A stretch of 64,000 nucleotides of DNA, taken from contig JAEHOE010000076.1 in NCBI GenBank assembly GCA_016858145.1, positions 186,001-250,000 of the forward strand. Direction: 5' to 3'. This document shows, one piece after another, positions 1-11,790 of this stretch (positions are counted from its first letter, which is position 1; each line of letters starts with the position of its first letter). Source of the stretch: Edaphochlamys debaryana. Its lineage: Eukaryota > Chlorophyta > Chlorophyceae > Chlamydomonadales. The notes under the pieces were generated by a model. It worked only from the letters and a program-made list of their open reading frames with translations. It ran no database searches and was not told where the DNA came from. Made by a program: the position numbers and the translations under genes.

Positions 1-1862
1 ACGCCATCGCCGCCGGCTGGGGCAACATGGGCGGCGGCGCCTGCCATTTCATCATGCCCCTCATCGTAAGTTGGCACCTCGGGTGTCGGGTCAGAGGGCT
101 ATGTCTGATGACCTGCTATCGAGTCTCGCCCCCTGACGGAGCTGTACACTGCCGCATGGCGCTTTGATGGAAAGGCCCTGATTCCAACTTCATCCTCATG
201 CTTGCCGTCTGCCCCCTGCCCGCAGTACCAAGGCATCATGAACGGCGGCACCCCCGGCTACCAGGCCTGGCGCTGGTCGTTCTTTGTGCCCGGTGGCCTC
301 TACATCCTTACTTCCCTCGCCACGCTTCTGTACGGCATCGACCACCCTTCTGGCAAGGACTACCGTGACCTGAAGAAGGAGGGTACGCTCAAGACGAAGG
401 GCGCCATGTGGCCTGTCCTCAAGTGCGGCCTGGGCAACTACAGGTGAGGGCGAAGCATTGAAGCGGGGTGCTCAAGAGGGAGCGGAGGTATGCACGTACC
501 GTTTGCCTGCATGCATGGCTCGAACGTGCCACAGCTGCTCAGTCCTTTGTTTACCCTGCACGACTTTCTTGGGGATGCCTCGCCACGGCGTCTGCGTCTG
601 AACCGTGCTTCCCCTTGTGCCCCCGACTCCTTCCCCCTTTAGGTCCTGGATCTTCTTCCTGACCTACGGCTACTGCTTCGGCGTTGAGCTGACCGTGGAC
701 AACATCATCGTCGAGTACATGTTTGACCAGTTCGGCCTGAGCCTGTCGGTCGCGGGTGCCCTGGGCGCAATCTTCGGTCTCATGAACCTCTTCACGCGCG
801 CTTCTGGCGGCATGATCTCCGACTACGTTGCCAAGTACTGGGGCATGCGCGGCCGCATCTGGGCCCTGTGGATCATCCAGACTCTGGGCGGCGTCTTCTG
901 CATCGTCCTGGGCCTAGTGAGCGCGGGCAGGAGCGGGCGTCTGGCTGGGGACCAATGCCTTTGACGGAGGCCACCCCACTCAACCCAACTCTCGAACCCT
1001 TGGTAACCGGCTGATCCTGTACCGTCACTCTTGCCTTGCCTCAGGTTTCCAACAGCCTGAGCAGCACAATCGTTGTCATGATCATCTTCTCCATCTTCTG
1101 CCAGCAAGCTTGCGGCTTGCACTTCGGCGTCGTGCCTTTCGTGTCCCGCCGCGCCTACGGTGTCGTGTCGGGCCTGGTGGGCGCCGGCGGCAACACCGGA
1201 GCCGCCGTCACCCAGGCGATCTGGTTCGCTGGCACGGCACAGTGGCAGCTCAAGTGAGTATCTGTTGTGTGCTTGGTGTACAACGCCCGCGGGGGTTTTT
1301 GCTGACATGCATGCCTTCGTCCTCATCCTGCCCAGCCCCACAACTTGACACGCCCCGCTTTGTCTGACACGCTCCCCCCTTCGCGCCCTGCAACCCTTAG
1401 CCTGCCCAAGAACGAGGGCCTCGTGTGGATGGGCGTGCAGACCATTGCGCTCACGCTGCCGCTTGTGTTCATCTGGTTCCCCATGTGGGGCTCGATGTTC
1501 ACGGGTCCCAAGGAGGGTGCCCAGGAGGAGGACTACTACATGAAGGAGTGGTCCGCCGAGGAGGTGGCCCAGGGCCTGCACCAGGGCGCGATGCGGTTCG
1601 CCATTGAGAGCAAGTGAGTGGGGCGGAGCCAGAAAGTGGGATGAAGGGAGAGGGTTGTAAGGTGTGCTTACCTTCAGCATGTGCCGGCAAAGAGTGGCAG
1701 TTTATTTGCTCATTGCGCTTGCCTTGCTCCTGGGCTCGGCGCTGATGCTATCCCTCCCTAATTCTCTTTAACCCCAGGTCCCAGCGTGGCCTCAAGGAGC
1801 GTAAGGCCATGGGCCTCGAGGAGGACGTCCCGGCCGTCAAGGTCGCTTCGGTGTCTGCATAA
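1..1862 (+). CDS. NRT2: High-affinity nitrate transporter NRT2, copy A, 5'-truncated by the window edge
   Basis: Plasma-membrane nitrate/nitrite transporter of the NNP branch of the major facilitator superfamily. Exons read as 1-65, 226-443, 643-916, 1045-1253, 1401-1613 and 1778-1862 (TAA), giving about 354 residues of the C-terminal two thirds. The window opens inside an Asn codon just before nitrate signature 1 (AGWGNMGGG). Signature 2 ([12 protein letters not shown]) and the conserved hydrophilic C-terminal region ([18 protein letters not shown]) are present, and the protein ends in VASVSA. Algal NRT2 proteins work with the small partner NAR2, which is not seen here. Copies B and C follow in the same orientation. 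Copy A has an extra intron (917-1044) where B and C have one uninterrupted exon, and its protein around that point (VSNSLSSTIVV, GLHFGVVPF) has drifted from B and C. Family assignment is secure; function of this copy is inferred. Confidence 0.93.
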
Positions 1863-4800
1863 AGGCGCACCGCAACCGCCTCTGCGGATCCCTGCGCAGG
1901 TTTTCACGGCAGTGTCCTCGAGCATGCGAGCTATCTGAGTGCTTAGGTAGTGAACTGAAAGCGGAAGATTACGAACCTAGACCAGGATCACCGGACCGGG
2001 CCGGCAGGGCACATGGGAGAAGCATGACGGATGTTGCAAAGCATGGGGGGGGGGGGGGTCGAATGGGGTGGGGTCGGTGGGGCAGGGCAAGGGAGCTTGT
2101 ACTATAACTCATGCCACGATAGAGAGAAAGCATCTCGCACGTATTGTTCTGCAGGGGCGGCTGAATGCTTGCCACCGCCTGACTGAATGCACTGTGGATA
2201 ATGTGTGTCGCCTAGCATGGGCGTCGGTTCTTTCGAGTACCCCAAGTGCTCTCGGGTCGGGGGTTTCGGGGAAGAAGGCGAGTGTATAGGCCTCGGCCAT
2301 GGGCAACTCTGGGGCCTTACAAACTTAGTAAGGACAGGACCACGTACAGTACTTTGCGATGGGTATCCGTGCCGGCAATTGTGTGGCAGGGCAAGCGGGC
2401 CACCCGGCTTTCTCGTGAGCTACGGTTGCCACGAGGGAAGGCCCGGCGTGAGATGGTGGACGTACGGCCCATGCAAACTTGGGCTGCCACTGTAACTTGG
2501 GCCGCCACTGGCTTGCATTGCGCTTTGGCCCCTCCCGAAGCAGAGGCGGTGGAATGGTGGATGCGCAAAGACAGCAAAGCTGCTGTGGCTAGAAAGCGAA
2601 GCCCCACCAAACACGTAACCACACAAAATTTTCGCGGGTTCCGGGATGGTGTGCTGGCTTGCCCTAGGACCGTTCTGCTGCGCCGTGAGGTGCCCAGGGC
2701 TCAGCGTGTGAAGACGCTGGCCCCAGTCTCTGTCACCGCCGGTTTGGGGTGCGTGTCTCGTTGCGGGGCTCAATCAACGGACAGGCGATTGCAGCACGGA
2801 TACTGCGCAGCGGAAGTCTTGCTTTGCGGAAGCGTACAGGTAATTGGGATACACTGAGGGAGACGGAGGCACTGGCAACGTCGGGGTGACGGCAAGCGCC
2901 CCGGGGTAGGGGCGTGTCGGGCCGATGGGGTGGCCACAGGACACGGGCTTGGCGTGCACACAGGCAGGGCCAAGGAGAGAACAAGCGAAGCGGGCTGTAA
3001 GGCACGCGCTCGCCTCCGCCCGCGCACCCAGCAAGGGCAGACGCAGCGGGTTAGAGCCGGGCTGACTCTGGGAAGGGGCTGAGCTGAGGCTGCTCAGGAG
3101 AGAAGGCTCCACTCGACGGAGGGCGCTGCGGCTCAGTCCGTGAGGAGCAAGGGGCACGGTCGCACTGCAGGCTGACGGCGTGCTGGGGCCGAAGGGCCAG
3201 GCTTGGCGCTCACTGGCGCAGAGGGGCTCGAGGGGACAGGGCCCCTGTCGAGCACACACTCAGACTTACACGAACAGAGACACAGAGCATTCAGAGCTCC
3301 GGGTAGCGTTGCTCCAGCAACCAGTTCTTGGGTTCGGGGCATGAAGCAACCACCTAGTCCTTGCGGTGCTCCAGTCGACCAACTCGTGGGTCCGGGGCAT
3401 AAGGCAACAGCCTGCGACCCCCCGGCTATAAATATGGCCTAGGAGTCGTACAGAACAACGGGCAGCGCCCACCAATGGAAGCAACCGCGCAGCTCCCGTG
3501 CTCAGATCACCTTCCTGCCACTTGCGGTGAAGCCGTCACAACACACGATCAGCTCACTTCTCAACACCTTCCATGAAGCAACTCACACCGCTCACACCCA
3601 TCCACACTTCAATGGCCAGGGCGGCCGTTCAGCCTAGTCAACGTATGACACCTGGTCAACGCCCTAATCACACTTATAACCCGGATATTCTCACACCCAT
3701 GAGATGCCGTACAGCCATATGGCTCTCGTCCCAACCGCTTGCCATGTTCCAGGCCCGGGTGTAACCCAACGGGCGACTCCGAGCTTGCCCGCGCGGGTGC
3801 AGTCGCGCTTGACTGCGCCCCGCGCCCAAATGCTAAAACCCTTTCCCATTCGGTGCCGCCCCCAGATCTCCGCTTGCACGCCGCTGGTTGTGAACACAAA
3901 GAATCCCTAGCGAGCCGGTGGGCGTGTGAGCACCCGAAACGCGTGGCCCCATCAACCAGGCAGTACAAAGCAAACTGGCCTTACACCATGCACGGCCAGG
4001 AAGTACCGGTAACGCCCTCCTGCGCTTCCAAGCATCCAGATGTTTCCAAAGATACCCGCATGGCGCAGCACAGCTGCTCGACAGCACCGTGCCACGTTAA
4101 GCCTGCAGGGCACCGGGCGACTTCGCGCGCGCTGTTTGCACCGAGCTCTGCCCCAAGATCGTAAGAATGTATAGCTCTCACGACACTGCTCAGTCGGGTA
4201 GTTGCAACACTTTCGCGCAGGCGTGTGAGTCGGCATGTGTATCGGGCCCCGGAACCACCCTCCGCTGGCCGCCCGTTGCTTCACGTGACACAGTTACATA
4301 CGCGATGACGCAACCCTAGGGCCAGAGTTGGGGTCAGTTGAGTGACCGCAAACGCTTCAGCGCCATGGGTCGTCGCGAGCACTGCAAGCTGTCGGCCCCT
4401 CCCCCTCCGCGCTTGCTGGCTGCTGTTCCCCTCCCCTGTCCCGATGGTCTCCACCGCAACCCCACTATCAAAAAGCGGTGCAAGCCACGACTGCTGCGCA
4501 ACTCAGCGATTCCTTGCAAGAGCCATGTACATGGTATATCCATGCCGATCCATGGAGGTGCTGTGTACACAGCAGCTTGGGCAGCATGCCCTGGGCTCGT
4601 GCTGGCGCTTCGACGCTGCGGCTTATCGTCGGTCTCTGACACACACATTGGCTTTGCGTTTCCGTCCCAATGGCCCGCGCCGCGGCCCACTTGCGGGTTG
4701 CCTCTCCGCCTGCTGTCGTCCCGCAAAGGAGAATCCACAAATTGGTAGGGTAATTCGTGTCGTGACGCGCTTTGGGTATTGACGCGAGCGCACAGGGTGG

Positions 4801-4934
4801 AACCGGTCCACCAGAGAGAGAGAAAGATTACACAGGCTGATGGGGGTGGGGGCGTCCAGGCACGCAGCGAAGTCACCAAACATCGGTGGGGCCACACCAA
4901 AGGGGAGGGTATAGAGAGTGCATTCGATCACGGG
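1863..4934. other. Spacer between NRT2 copies A and B, first part; no convincing gene
   Basis: The first part is probably the 3' UTR of NRT2 copy A; TGTAA, the usual poly(A) signal in these algae, occurs at 2491-2495 and 2996-3000. A run of 13 G lies near 2045-2057. Short open frames occur on both strands, but none has recognisable domains or a coherent intron structure. A TATA-like site with upstream repeats near 3300-3435 is listed separately. Confidence 0.5.
3305..3435 (+). promoter_or_regulatory. Possible promoter: two imperfect ~59-bp repeats followed by TATAAATAT
   Basis: Two imperfect copies of a unit containing GCTCCAG, then TGGGTTCGGGGCAT or TGGGTCCGGGGCAT, then GCAAC lie at about 3311-3355 and 3370-3412. 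They are followed by TATAAATAT at 3427-3435 and GCCTAGG. About 140 bp downstream, the ATG at 3573 opens a 63-codon frame with no recognisable domain. This arrangement resembles a promoter, but no gene is identified behind it. Confidence 0.3.
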
Positions 4935-5310
4935 ATTATTATAGACGACGGGGCGTAATGCCGCGGTGACTGGCGTCGCATTACGTTGGCCGACGCAGAA
5001 TGCCTGTGCCTGTGAACGGGGTACCCTTCCGCCGAAAGTGGCTTCCAGGCTTAAAGTCCCCCCCTAGAGTAACCCCGGGCTGCTCCGCGCGTCTGTGCAC
5101 CAAGCGGGGCTGGCGAGCCGGCTCCACCGAAGGAAAGCCCCGAGAAAGCCCCGCTTACCTCGCCGTTTACCTGTGCGCCGCTGCATTGCGTCCTCCGCTC
5201 CTGGCCCGCCATCGCCCGAGCCCATTCGCGAGTTGCGCGCCCACGGAAGCCTAAGCGTCCCCACGTCCCAAGGAGCCGAACCTGTGGGTAGTGGAGGTGT
5301 GGGTCGATCA
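4935..5310 (-). repeat. Dispersed repeat family R, copy 1 (minus orientation)
   Basis: On the minus strand this segment matches R2 (11,120-11,790) over most of its length. Landmarks are CACAGGTTCGGCTCC near one end, ACGCTTAGGC, a GGTAAGCGGGGC block, and the end motif CGCGGCATTACGCCCCG (forward 4942-4968). Similarity to R2 stops abruptly just past the end motif. The next ~35 bp (4900-4934) instead resemble a piece of repeat P near 14,708. Confidence 0.7.
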
Positions 5311-6015
5311 CGGGACGGCGAGCACACACGGTGACCACAGGTACATGACACGACGCACAGCACAGCTTGCCAGGGCACGACCCGGCCGTGTACTGAAGCT
5401 CTGAGCAGCCTGTGGGGCGCGTTGCTTCACAATTCACACGCAGCGCGGAGTGTGCAGCTATCCGAGGTCGTGGGCGCTGATTCACCTAGGGTTATCAATT
5501 GTTCGGTAGGGTCGGTTGGCGCCGGGGGCGCGGTTGTGCGGGCCACGTGGGTGAGTTGCCCACGAGGTGCCCACGAGGAAACTACGGCTGTACTCACGCT
5601 TCTTAGCCGTTTCACCAATGCGACGGCACAGCTTGATGGATAGCGTCGATGGTCCTCGCTCGCGGTGGACCTTAGGAAGGCCTTTCGGCACTGCGACCGA
5701 TCAAGCGCGTACGCCGCGCGAGCACGGCGACGTGGCATAGGTCGATCGCTTCGCATGTTTGCGTAGGCACTGTTGTTGCCGATTGATGTCAGGCAGGGCG
5801 ACGGCGCGACGCAGGGTCGTGGTTGGTGAGTGGCCCCTGGACGAGCAACTGGGGGCAGGGGCCTTTCATCCCAAATAAAAGAACGACGGTGCGTGCGTTT
5901 CATTAAGTTAGCGCTATCTCCCCAAGCGTCAAGCGACTCAAAACCTGAGACTTCTGCGTCAAACGCGTCGGGTTGTCGCTTTACCTCGTCGTTCCTTGCT
6001 GAAGCTTGTAGAGCC
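5311..6015 (+). promoter_or_regulatory. Upstream region and probable 5' UTR of NRT2 copy B
   Basis: The best TATA-like element is AAATAAAA at 5873-5880, about 140 bp before the ATG at 6016. The region shows no similarity to the promoter of copy C, so the two genes may be controlled differently. I recognise no specific NIT2 (RWP-RK) binding site. Confidence 0.35.
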
Positions 6016-8778
6016 ATGCCCGACAGCTCCTCGAGCGAAAGCTCGCCTCAGGGCTCAAGCCCGGTTGCGGTCGAGAAGGTCCTGGTGGACATGCAATCCC
6101 CGGCCGGCAAGTTTCCTTACGGCATCGACAGCGAGGGAAAGGCCAAGTCCTGCCCCATCTGGCGCTTTACGCAACCACATATGATGGCGTTCCACGTGAG
6201 TCTTGCGATGGACACCTGGCAAGCGCGGCACTTGCCGAAGCGAAGGCGATGCGACCTGTTCTCGCGCCAAATGCGCTCGACTAGACTCTCCAGTGCCAGT
6301 CAAGGAATAAGGGTTTCCTCAATAGCACACGTGCAGTGCGGCAGCCTGACGGCTTCGCGGCTGTGTGTCATCGCGCTCTCAACCACCCTTTGCCCCTCCC
6401 CCCCGTCCCCCATCTGCGCAGCTGTCATGGCTGTCCTTCTTCATGTCCTTCATCGCCACCTTCGCCCCCGCCTCGCTGCTGCCCGTCATCCGCGACGACC
6501 TCAACCTCACCAAGTCCGAGCTCGGCAACGCTGGTGTGGCGGCCGTGTGCGGTGCAATCGCTGCGCGTATCGGCATGGGCGTGTTCGTTGATATCGTGGG
6601 TGAGTTGGGTGGATGACGGAATGGGGGCAAACAGGGACTGAACTTAGGGAAAAGCATGCGAGGGGTCCAGCTCTGGTCTTAGAGATGGCCCCTGCCGCAG
6701 CTCGTTCACGCCATGCACCTGATCACGTACTGGCTCCTTCCCCCCTCTCTCGCCCTCCCCAGGCCCCCGCTACGGTTCGGCTGCCACCATGCTCCTCACC
6801 GCCCCCGCCGTCTTCTGCATGTCCCTCGTCACCGACTACTCGACTTTCGCGGTGACCCGCTTTTTCATCGGCGTCTCTCTGTGCATGTTCGTGTGCTGCC
6901 AGTTCTGGTGTGGCACGTGAGTTTGGGCCGAGGGCAGGGGGGCCGAGGCGCAAGTCCGGGTGAAGGGTCTGCAGCCGCTGCTACTAGCCTTTGCCAGCTC
7001 CGACGATACTCTTCGGCCCCTGTCCCCTGACCCCTGCTTCTCGCCCGCCTGCCCCCCCCCCCCCGCAGCATGTTCAACGTGCGCATCGTGGGCACCGCCA
7101 ACGCCATCGCCGCCGGCTGGGGCAACATGGGCGGCGGCGCCTGCCATTTCATCATGCCCCTCATCGTAAGTTGGCACCTCGGGTGTCGGGTCAGAGGGCT
7201 TTGTCTGATGACCTGCTATCGAGTCTCGCCCCCTGACGGAGCTGTACACTGCCGCATGGCGCTTTGATGGAAAGGCCCTGATTCCAACTTCATCCTCACG
7301 CTTGCCGTCTGCCCCCCTGCCCGCAGTACCAAGGCATCATGAACGGCGGCACCCCCGGCTACCAGGCCTGGCGCTGGTCGTTCTTTGTGCCCGGCGGCCT
7401 CTACATCCTTACTGCCCTCGCCACGCTCCTGTTCGGCGTCGACCACCCTTCTGGCAAGGATTACCGTGACATGAAGAAGGAGGGTACCATGAAGACGAAG
7501 GGCGCCATGTGGCCTGTCCTCAAGTGCGGCCTGGGCAACTACAGGTGAGGGCGAAGCATTGAAGCGGGGTGCTCAAGAGGGAGCGGAGGTATGCACGCCT
7601 GCATGCATGGCTCGAACGTGCCACAGCTGCTCAGTCCTTTGTTTACCCTGCACGACTTTCTTGGGGATGCCTCGCCACGGCGTCTGCGTCTGAACCGTGC
7701 TTCCCCTTGTGCCCCCGACTCCTTCCCCCTTTAGGTCCTGGATCTTCTTCCTGACCTACGGCTACTGCTTCGGCGTTGAGCTGACCGTGGACAACGTGAT
7801 CGTCGAGTACATGTTTGACCAGTTCGGCCTGAACCTGGCCGTGGCGGGTGCCCTGGGCGCCGTGTTCGGTCTCATGAACCTGTGGACCCGTGCCTCGGGC
7901 GGCATGATCTCCGACTACGTTGCCAAGTACTGGGGCATGCGCGGCCGCATCTGGGCCCTGTGGATCATCCAGACTCTGGGCGGCGTCTTCTGCATCATTC
8001 TTGGACTCGTGCACAAAAGCCTGAGCCAGACCATCGTTATCATGATTATCTTCTCCATCTTCTGCCAGCAAGCTTGCGGTGCCCACTTCGGCATCACCCC
8101 CTTCGTCTCCCGCCGCGCCTACGGTGTTGTGTCGGGCCTGGTAGGCGCCGGCGGCAACACCGGAGCCGCCATTACCCAGGCGATCTGGTTCGCCGGCCAG
8201 GCACAGTGGCAGCTCAAGTGAGTTCGGCCCCTAAACTTATGGGTTGTGATCTTGCAGGGCTAAACGGCCTACATTGCTGCTGCTGCTACGCATGCACCCA
8301 CGTCAGGCCTCTGACAAAGCCCCGCTTTCCTTGCCCTGCCGCGATGTGCTCCCCCCAGCCTGCCCAAATACGATGGCTTCGTCTGGATGGGCGTGCAGAC
8401 CATTGCGCTCACGCTGCCGCTGTTCTTCGTATGGTTCCCCATGTGGGGCTCGATGCTGACGGGTCCCAAGGAGGGCGCCGAGGAGGAGGACTACTACATG
8501 AAGGAGTGGTCCGCCGAGGAGGTGGCCCAGGGCCTGCACCAGGGCGCGATGCGGTTCGCCATTGAGAGCAAGTGAGTGGGGCGGAGAGGCTAGATATCTG
8601 CAGATGCCGTAATGGTTTACTCCATGTGCCTGTCTTGCCCCTGGTCCAACACTGATCCCCACCCGCTCCGTCTCTCTTTCCTTAACCCTCCAGGTCCCAG
8701 CGTGGCCTCAAGGAGCGTAAGGCCATGGGCCTCGAGGAGGACGCCCCGGCCGTCAAGGCGTCCACTGTGACCGCATGA
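6016..8778 (+). CDS. NRT2: High-affinity nitrate transporter NRT2, copy B (complete)
   Basis: Proton-coupled nitrate transporter of the plasma membrane (MFS, NNP family). Eight exons: 6016-6195, 6422-6599, 6763-6916, 7069-7165, 7327-7544, 7735-8217, 8359-8571, 8694-8778, coding for 535 aa, close to the ~547 aa usual in Chlamydomonas. ATG 6016 is the first ATG in this frame. The N-terminus is Ser-rich ([10 protein letters not shown]) and unlike copy C. The MFS loop motif GPRYG follows the second transmembrane block. Nitrate signature 1 (AGWGNMGGG) lies at residues 186-194 and signature 2 ([12 protein letters not shown]) at 400-411. The C-terminus is hydrophilic and acidic. Introns 4 and 5 are nearly identical to those of copy A, which indicates recent duplication or gene conversion. 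A TGTAA at 9259-9263 is the likely poly(A) signal. Probable nitrate induction and need for NAR2 are inferred from the family. Confidence 0.96.
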
Positions 8779-10189
8779 GCGGGCCTGATTTACTGCGGGT
8801 CATGGGCGATTGGATGGGTTCGCCAGCTTTGCCCGCCTGACTAGGCAGCAGGTAAGAGTGCCGACCGGCGGCATGCTATGCCTGGTCATCCCCAAAGTGG
8901 TAGATAGATAGATTAGTGCTGGGGGCTTGCCTGCAGGAAGCGGCGCTTGCACTATGTATTAATACAAATTGGGCTTGCTGGGGGGAGTGAGATATGAATG
9001 CGTTGAGCGTCAAGTACTTTTGGGAGAGCTGCTGCATGAGCGTGTATCGACAAAGTAAGCAAGCATGGCACGCTGGACGCACCCGCGCTGGTTGTGACGT
9101 CGGGGGGGCATTTGATGTGGGTAGCAACTGTACATGGTCCACAGTATTTAGGCATCACGGGGGGCTCTCACGTGGAGTCGCCGCTGCACATTGATCGGAA
9201 CAAACCGGCTTGAGACCCCGTCACCGGTGGAGCTCGCAACCCTCTGCTGGTTGAAGCATGTAAGGTCTGATGATTGGTATCCACCGCCCGTGTCCACCTT
9301 CGGCATCGTTGCTCGTCCTCAGGGCTATGTCGAGGTGCCCGTGGACCATTCTCGTTCAGGCACTGGCGCAACCCTCTCCCTCAGCCCCTGCCGGTGCTCG
9401 TAGGTGTTCCTGGGCGGGGAGAGGGAGGTATTGTAGCTGGAATGCAAACATCCCCGCTGCAATAGCCGGCTGACCCCGATAGACGCACATACAGCGCATT
9501 GGTAAGCCACGCTAGTGGCCAATGTAGATAGCAACCCAACTCAAATCTGGTACCGGATGCGGGTACTGCATGAGGAAGATGCGCAGCAGCACGCAGGGGA
9601 AGCAGCTACGGCAACTCACAGCGAGCGCAATCCAGCCAGCTGAGGAGCAGTCAGAAGCCTCGGGCAGCGAATGGGGCAGCTCCCAACCCCGCTCACGCAC
9701 TACCGGCCCTCCGAGTCCACTTGTCCCCGCGCAGTGTATACTGACGCATGCGTGCCCGCCCCGGTGCCCCCCGCCAGCCTCTTATGAGCCCCGCGCCCAG
9801 CCTGCTGCCGGCTGGGACGAGGCCGGTGGCACTACGTCGTGGCACCATGGTGGTGATAGGCCAGCATCGCCTGCCTAACCTCGCACCCTCCACAAGCTCT
9901 GGGGACCAGCAGCGCAGCTACCTACCACATCGCTCCGCGTCAGGTGGCAGCTCCCACACGCGGCCTGCCCCTGCCCCACCTTGGCCCCAAAGCGGGGGGA
10001 ATGCCGTGAGGAACGGGGACGAGGTTACGCGAAAAGCAAGGCCAGCAGAGTGCAATCCCAGCGCAGGAAGACAAACGGGGGGGCGGGGAGGGGGAGACGC
10101 CCCCCACGGCACTTCGCCTCCCCACCTCCATCACGGTTGCTTGCGGAGACATCAAGTGCCCCGCCTCCCTACTTGAACCCAGGCGACCA
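8779..10189. other. 3' UTR of NRT2 copy B and spacer
   Basis: The first ~490 bp are probably 3' UTR, ending near TGTAA at 9259-9263. The rest (9264-10,189) holds no gene or repeat that I can recognise. Confidence 0.45.
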
Positions 10190-10862
10190 CGGTGCAGCGA
10201 GCACGGCACACGGCAGGCACACAGCCGGCTTGGGAGTTGGGGCGGCCTGTCTGGTTCCGCCGCCGTTCCGTGATCATGGTATCGAATGCCCTCTCGAAGG
10301 GCCCTGGACCCCTGATTCCCCTGGGTGTCCACGCAACGACGCAAGCGGCGAGGTACCAGTAACGGACCCCGCCTCGGAGGATCCCAACGCCAGGATCAAC
10401 CAACACCGTCCACGAAGCCTGGCAGGCGGCTGGGCAGCAGGGCAGCCCCCAACGACGTATGACTCATCAAAAACGCCCGATCCCCTTTGTCTTCACGTGC
10501 CCTCCGCGCCCCCGTTCATACACGTGGTAACCGGCCGTTGAGCGAGCGGCTGCCCTGCATACTCCTCGCCGAGGCTGTGGTTGAAAGAGGGGATTACGCG
10601 TTTGTGAGGGCCGCCGCTCGGGGTCTCGGGCGCCGTATGGGGCGTTGCGGTGCGACCTCGCCGCGCTAGCCGCGCTACCCACTTCTCGCTGAAATTGCTG
10701 CTTTCAGCATATGCTTGATACAACGCGCCGTCGAGCGGAGCTTGAAACTGACCCGAGTCGAACGACCCCTGACCCCAGCCAGCGCAATCGGAAGCACCTC
10801 TTTCGGCCCGCGGCCGGCGCTTTTCCATCTTGCCCCCCATTATAACTTGACTTGCTGTGCGA
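10190..10862 (+). repeat. Repeat P, copy 1: orphan duplicate of the NRT2-C promoter
   Basis: Matches 14,640-15,300 in the same orientation. The right-hand ~430 bp look identical or nearly so apart from a 4-bp indel (CCAGCCAGCGC versus CCAGCGC). The left part has drifted more. In copy 2 this segment ends in the TATA box of NRT2 copy C; here the same TATAAC (10,841-10,846) is followed by degenerate 5'-UTR-like sequence and no NRT2 coding exon. It may be a promoter left behind by a partial segmental duplication. Confidence 0.8.
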
Positions 10863-11119
10863 CGTGTCCATCACTCCACACGGCAATACGCGAAGACACA
10901 ACCCCCGTCGACTCGACACCCGCCGCGTGCCCTGCCATGCCCCCCTCCCCTTCGCAACCCTTCCACCCCTTCCCCGCCTGCCTGGCAGAGCCTGCCCATG
11001 TGCCCAACCCAATGCCGTGATATCCCCGCTCCCAGCTCACGCTTTACTGCGGCACGCCGACAACTTTCCCCGCATCCCTATCTGTGGCGGGGACCGCTTT
11101 GCTCCCTGCGGAGCCCTAG

Positions 11120-11790
11120 CCCCGCTGCACCCCAGCATGCACGTTCCCTGTCTCTGGTCCGCTCCCCGTGCACGGCATTGCACCGCACCGCACCGGCCCT
11201 ACCTGGTTCCGCTCGCACTTCACATGGTCCGGGTACGGCCGTTTTGCCCTGCCCAACTTCCTGCCGCGCAGGTGGCAGCACCGGCTACACAGCCATAGCC
11301 CGAGCCCTAGGTTGCCTGCTAGACACCGGCCGCGGTGGCCTTCACCGTCCGCCTGTTCACCCCGCTGGCATGCAACGAAGTCTTCGGCCGCTCACGCTCT
11401 TCCCCTCCGTCTCCGGAACAACACCTCCATTACCCACAGGTTCGGCTCCGTGGGGCGTGGGGACGCTTAGGCCTCCGCGGGCGCACGGCGCGCGAACTGG
11501 CTCGGGCGATGGCGGGCCAGGAGCGGAGGACGCAAAGCAGCGGCGCACAGGTAAACGACGAGGTAAGCGGGGCTTCTCAAGGCTTCCCTTCGGTGGAGCC
11601 GGCAAGCCAGCCCCTCTCGGTGCACCGACAAGCGGAGCAGCCCGGGGTTACTCTAGTATGGGGACTTTCAACCCGGAAGCCTTGCGGCGGAAGGGTCCCC
11701 CGTTCACAGGCACAGGCATTCTGCGTCGGCCAACGTAATGCGACGCCAGTCACCGCGGCACTACGCCCCGTTGTCTATAATAATCCCTGC
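11120..11790 (+). repeat. Dispersed repeat family R, copy 2
   Basis: Most complete copy of the R family. It shares with R3 the blocks TGGTCCGGGTACGGCCG, CCATAGCCCGAGCCCT, TTACCCACAGGTTCGGCT and CGTGGGGACGCTTAG, and ends with CACCGCGGCACTACGCCCCG followed by TTGTCTATAATAATCCC. It also matches R1 in inverted orientation. Open frames inside do not agree between copies, so it looks non-coding, as expected of a non-autonomous element. Confidence 0.7.

Noticed and set aside
823..1680. 285-codon minus-strand frame across NRT2 copy A
   Set aside because: Antisense shadow of the NRT2 exons and introns.
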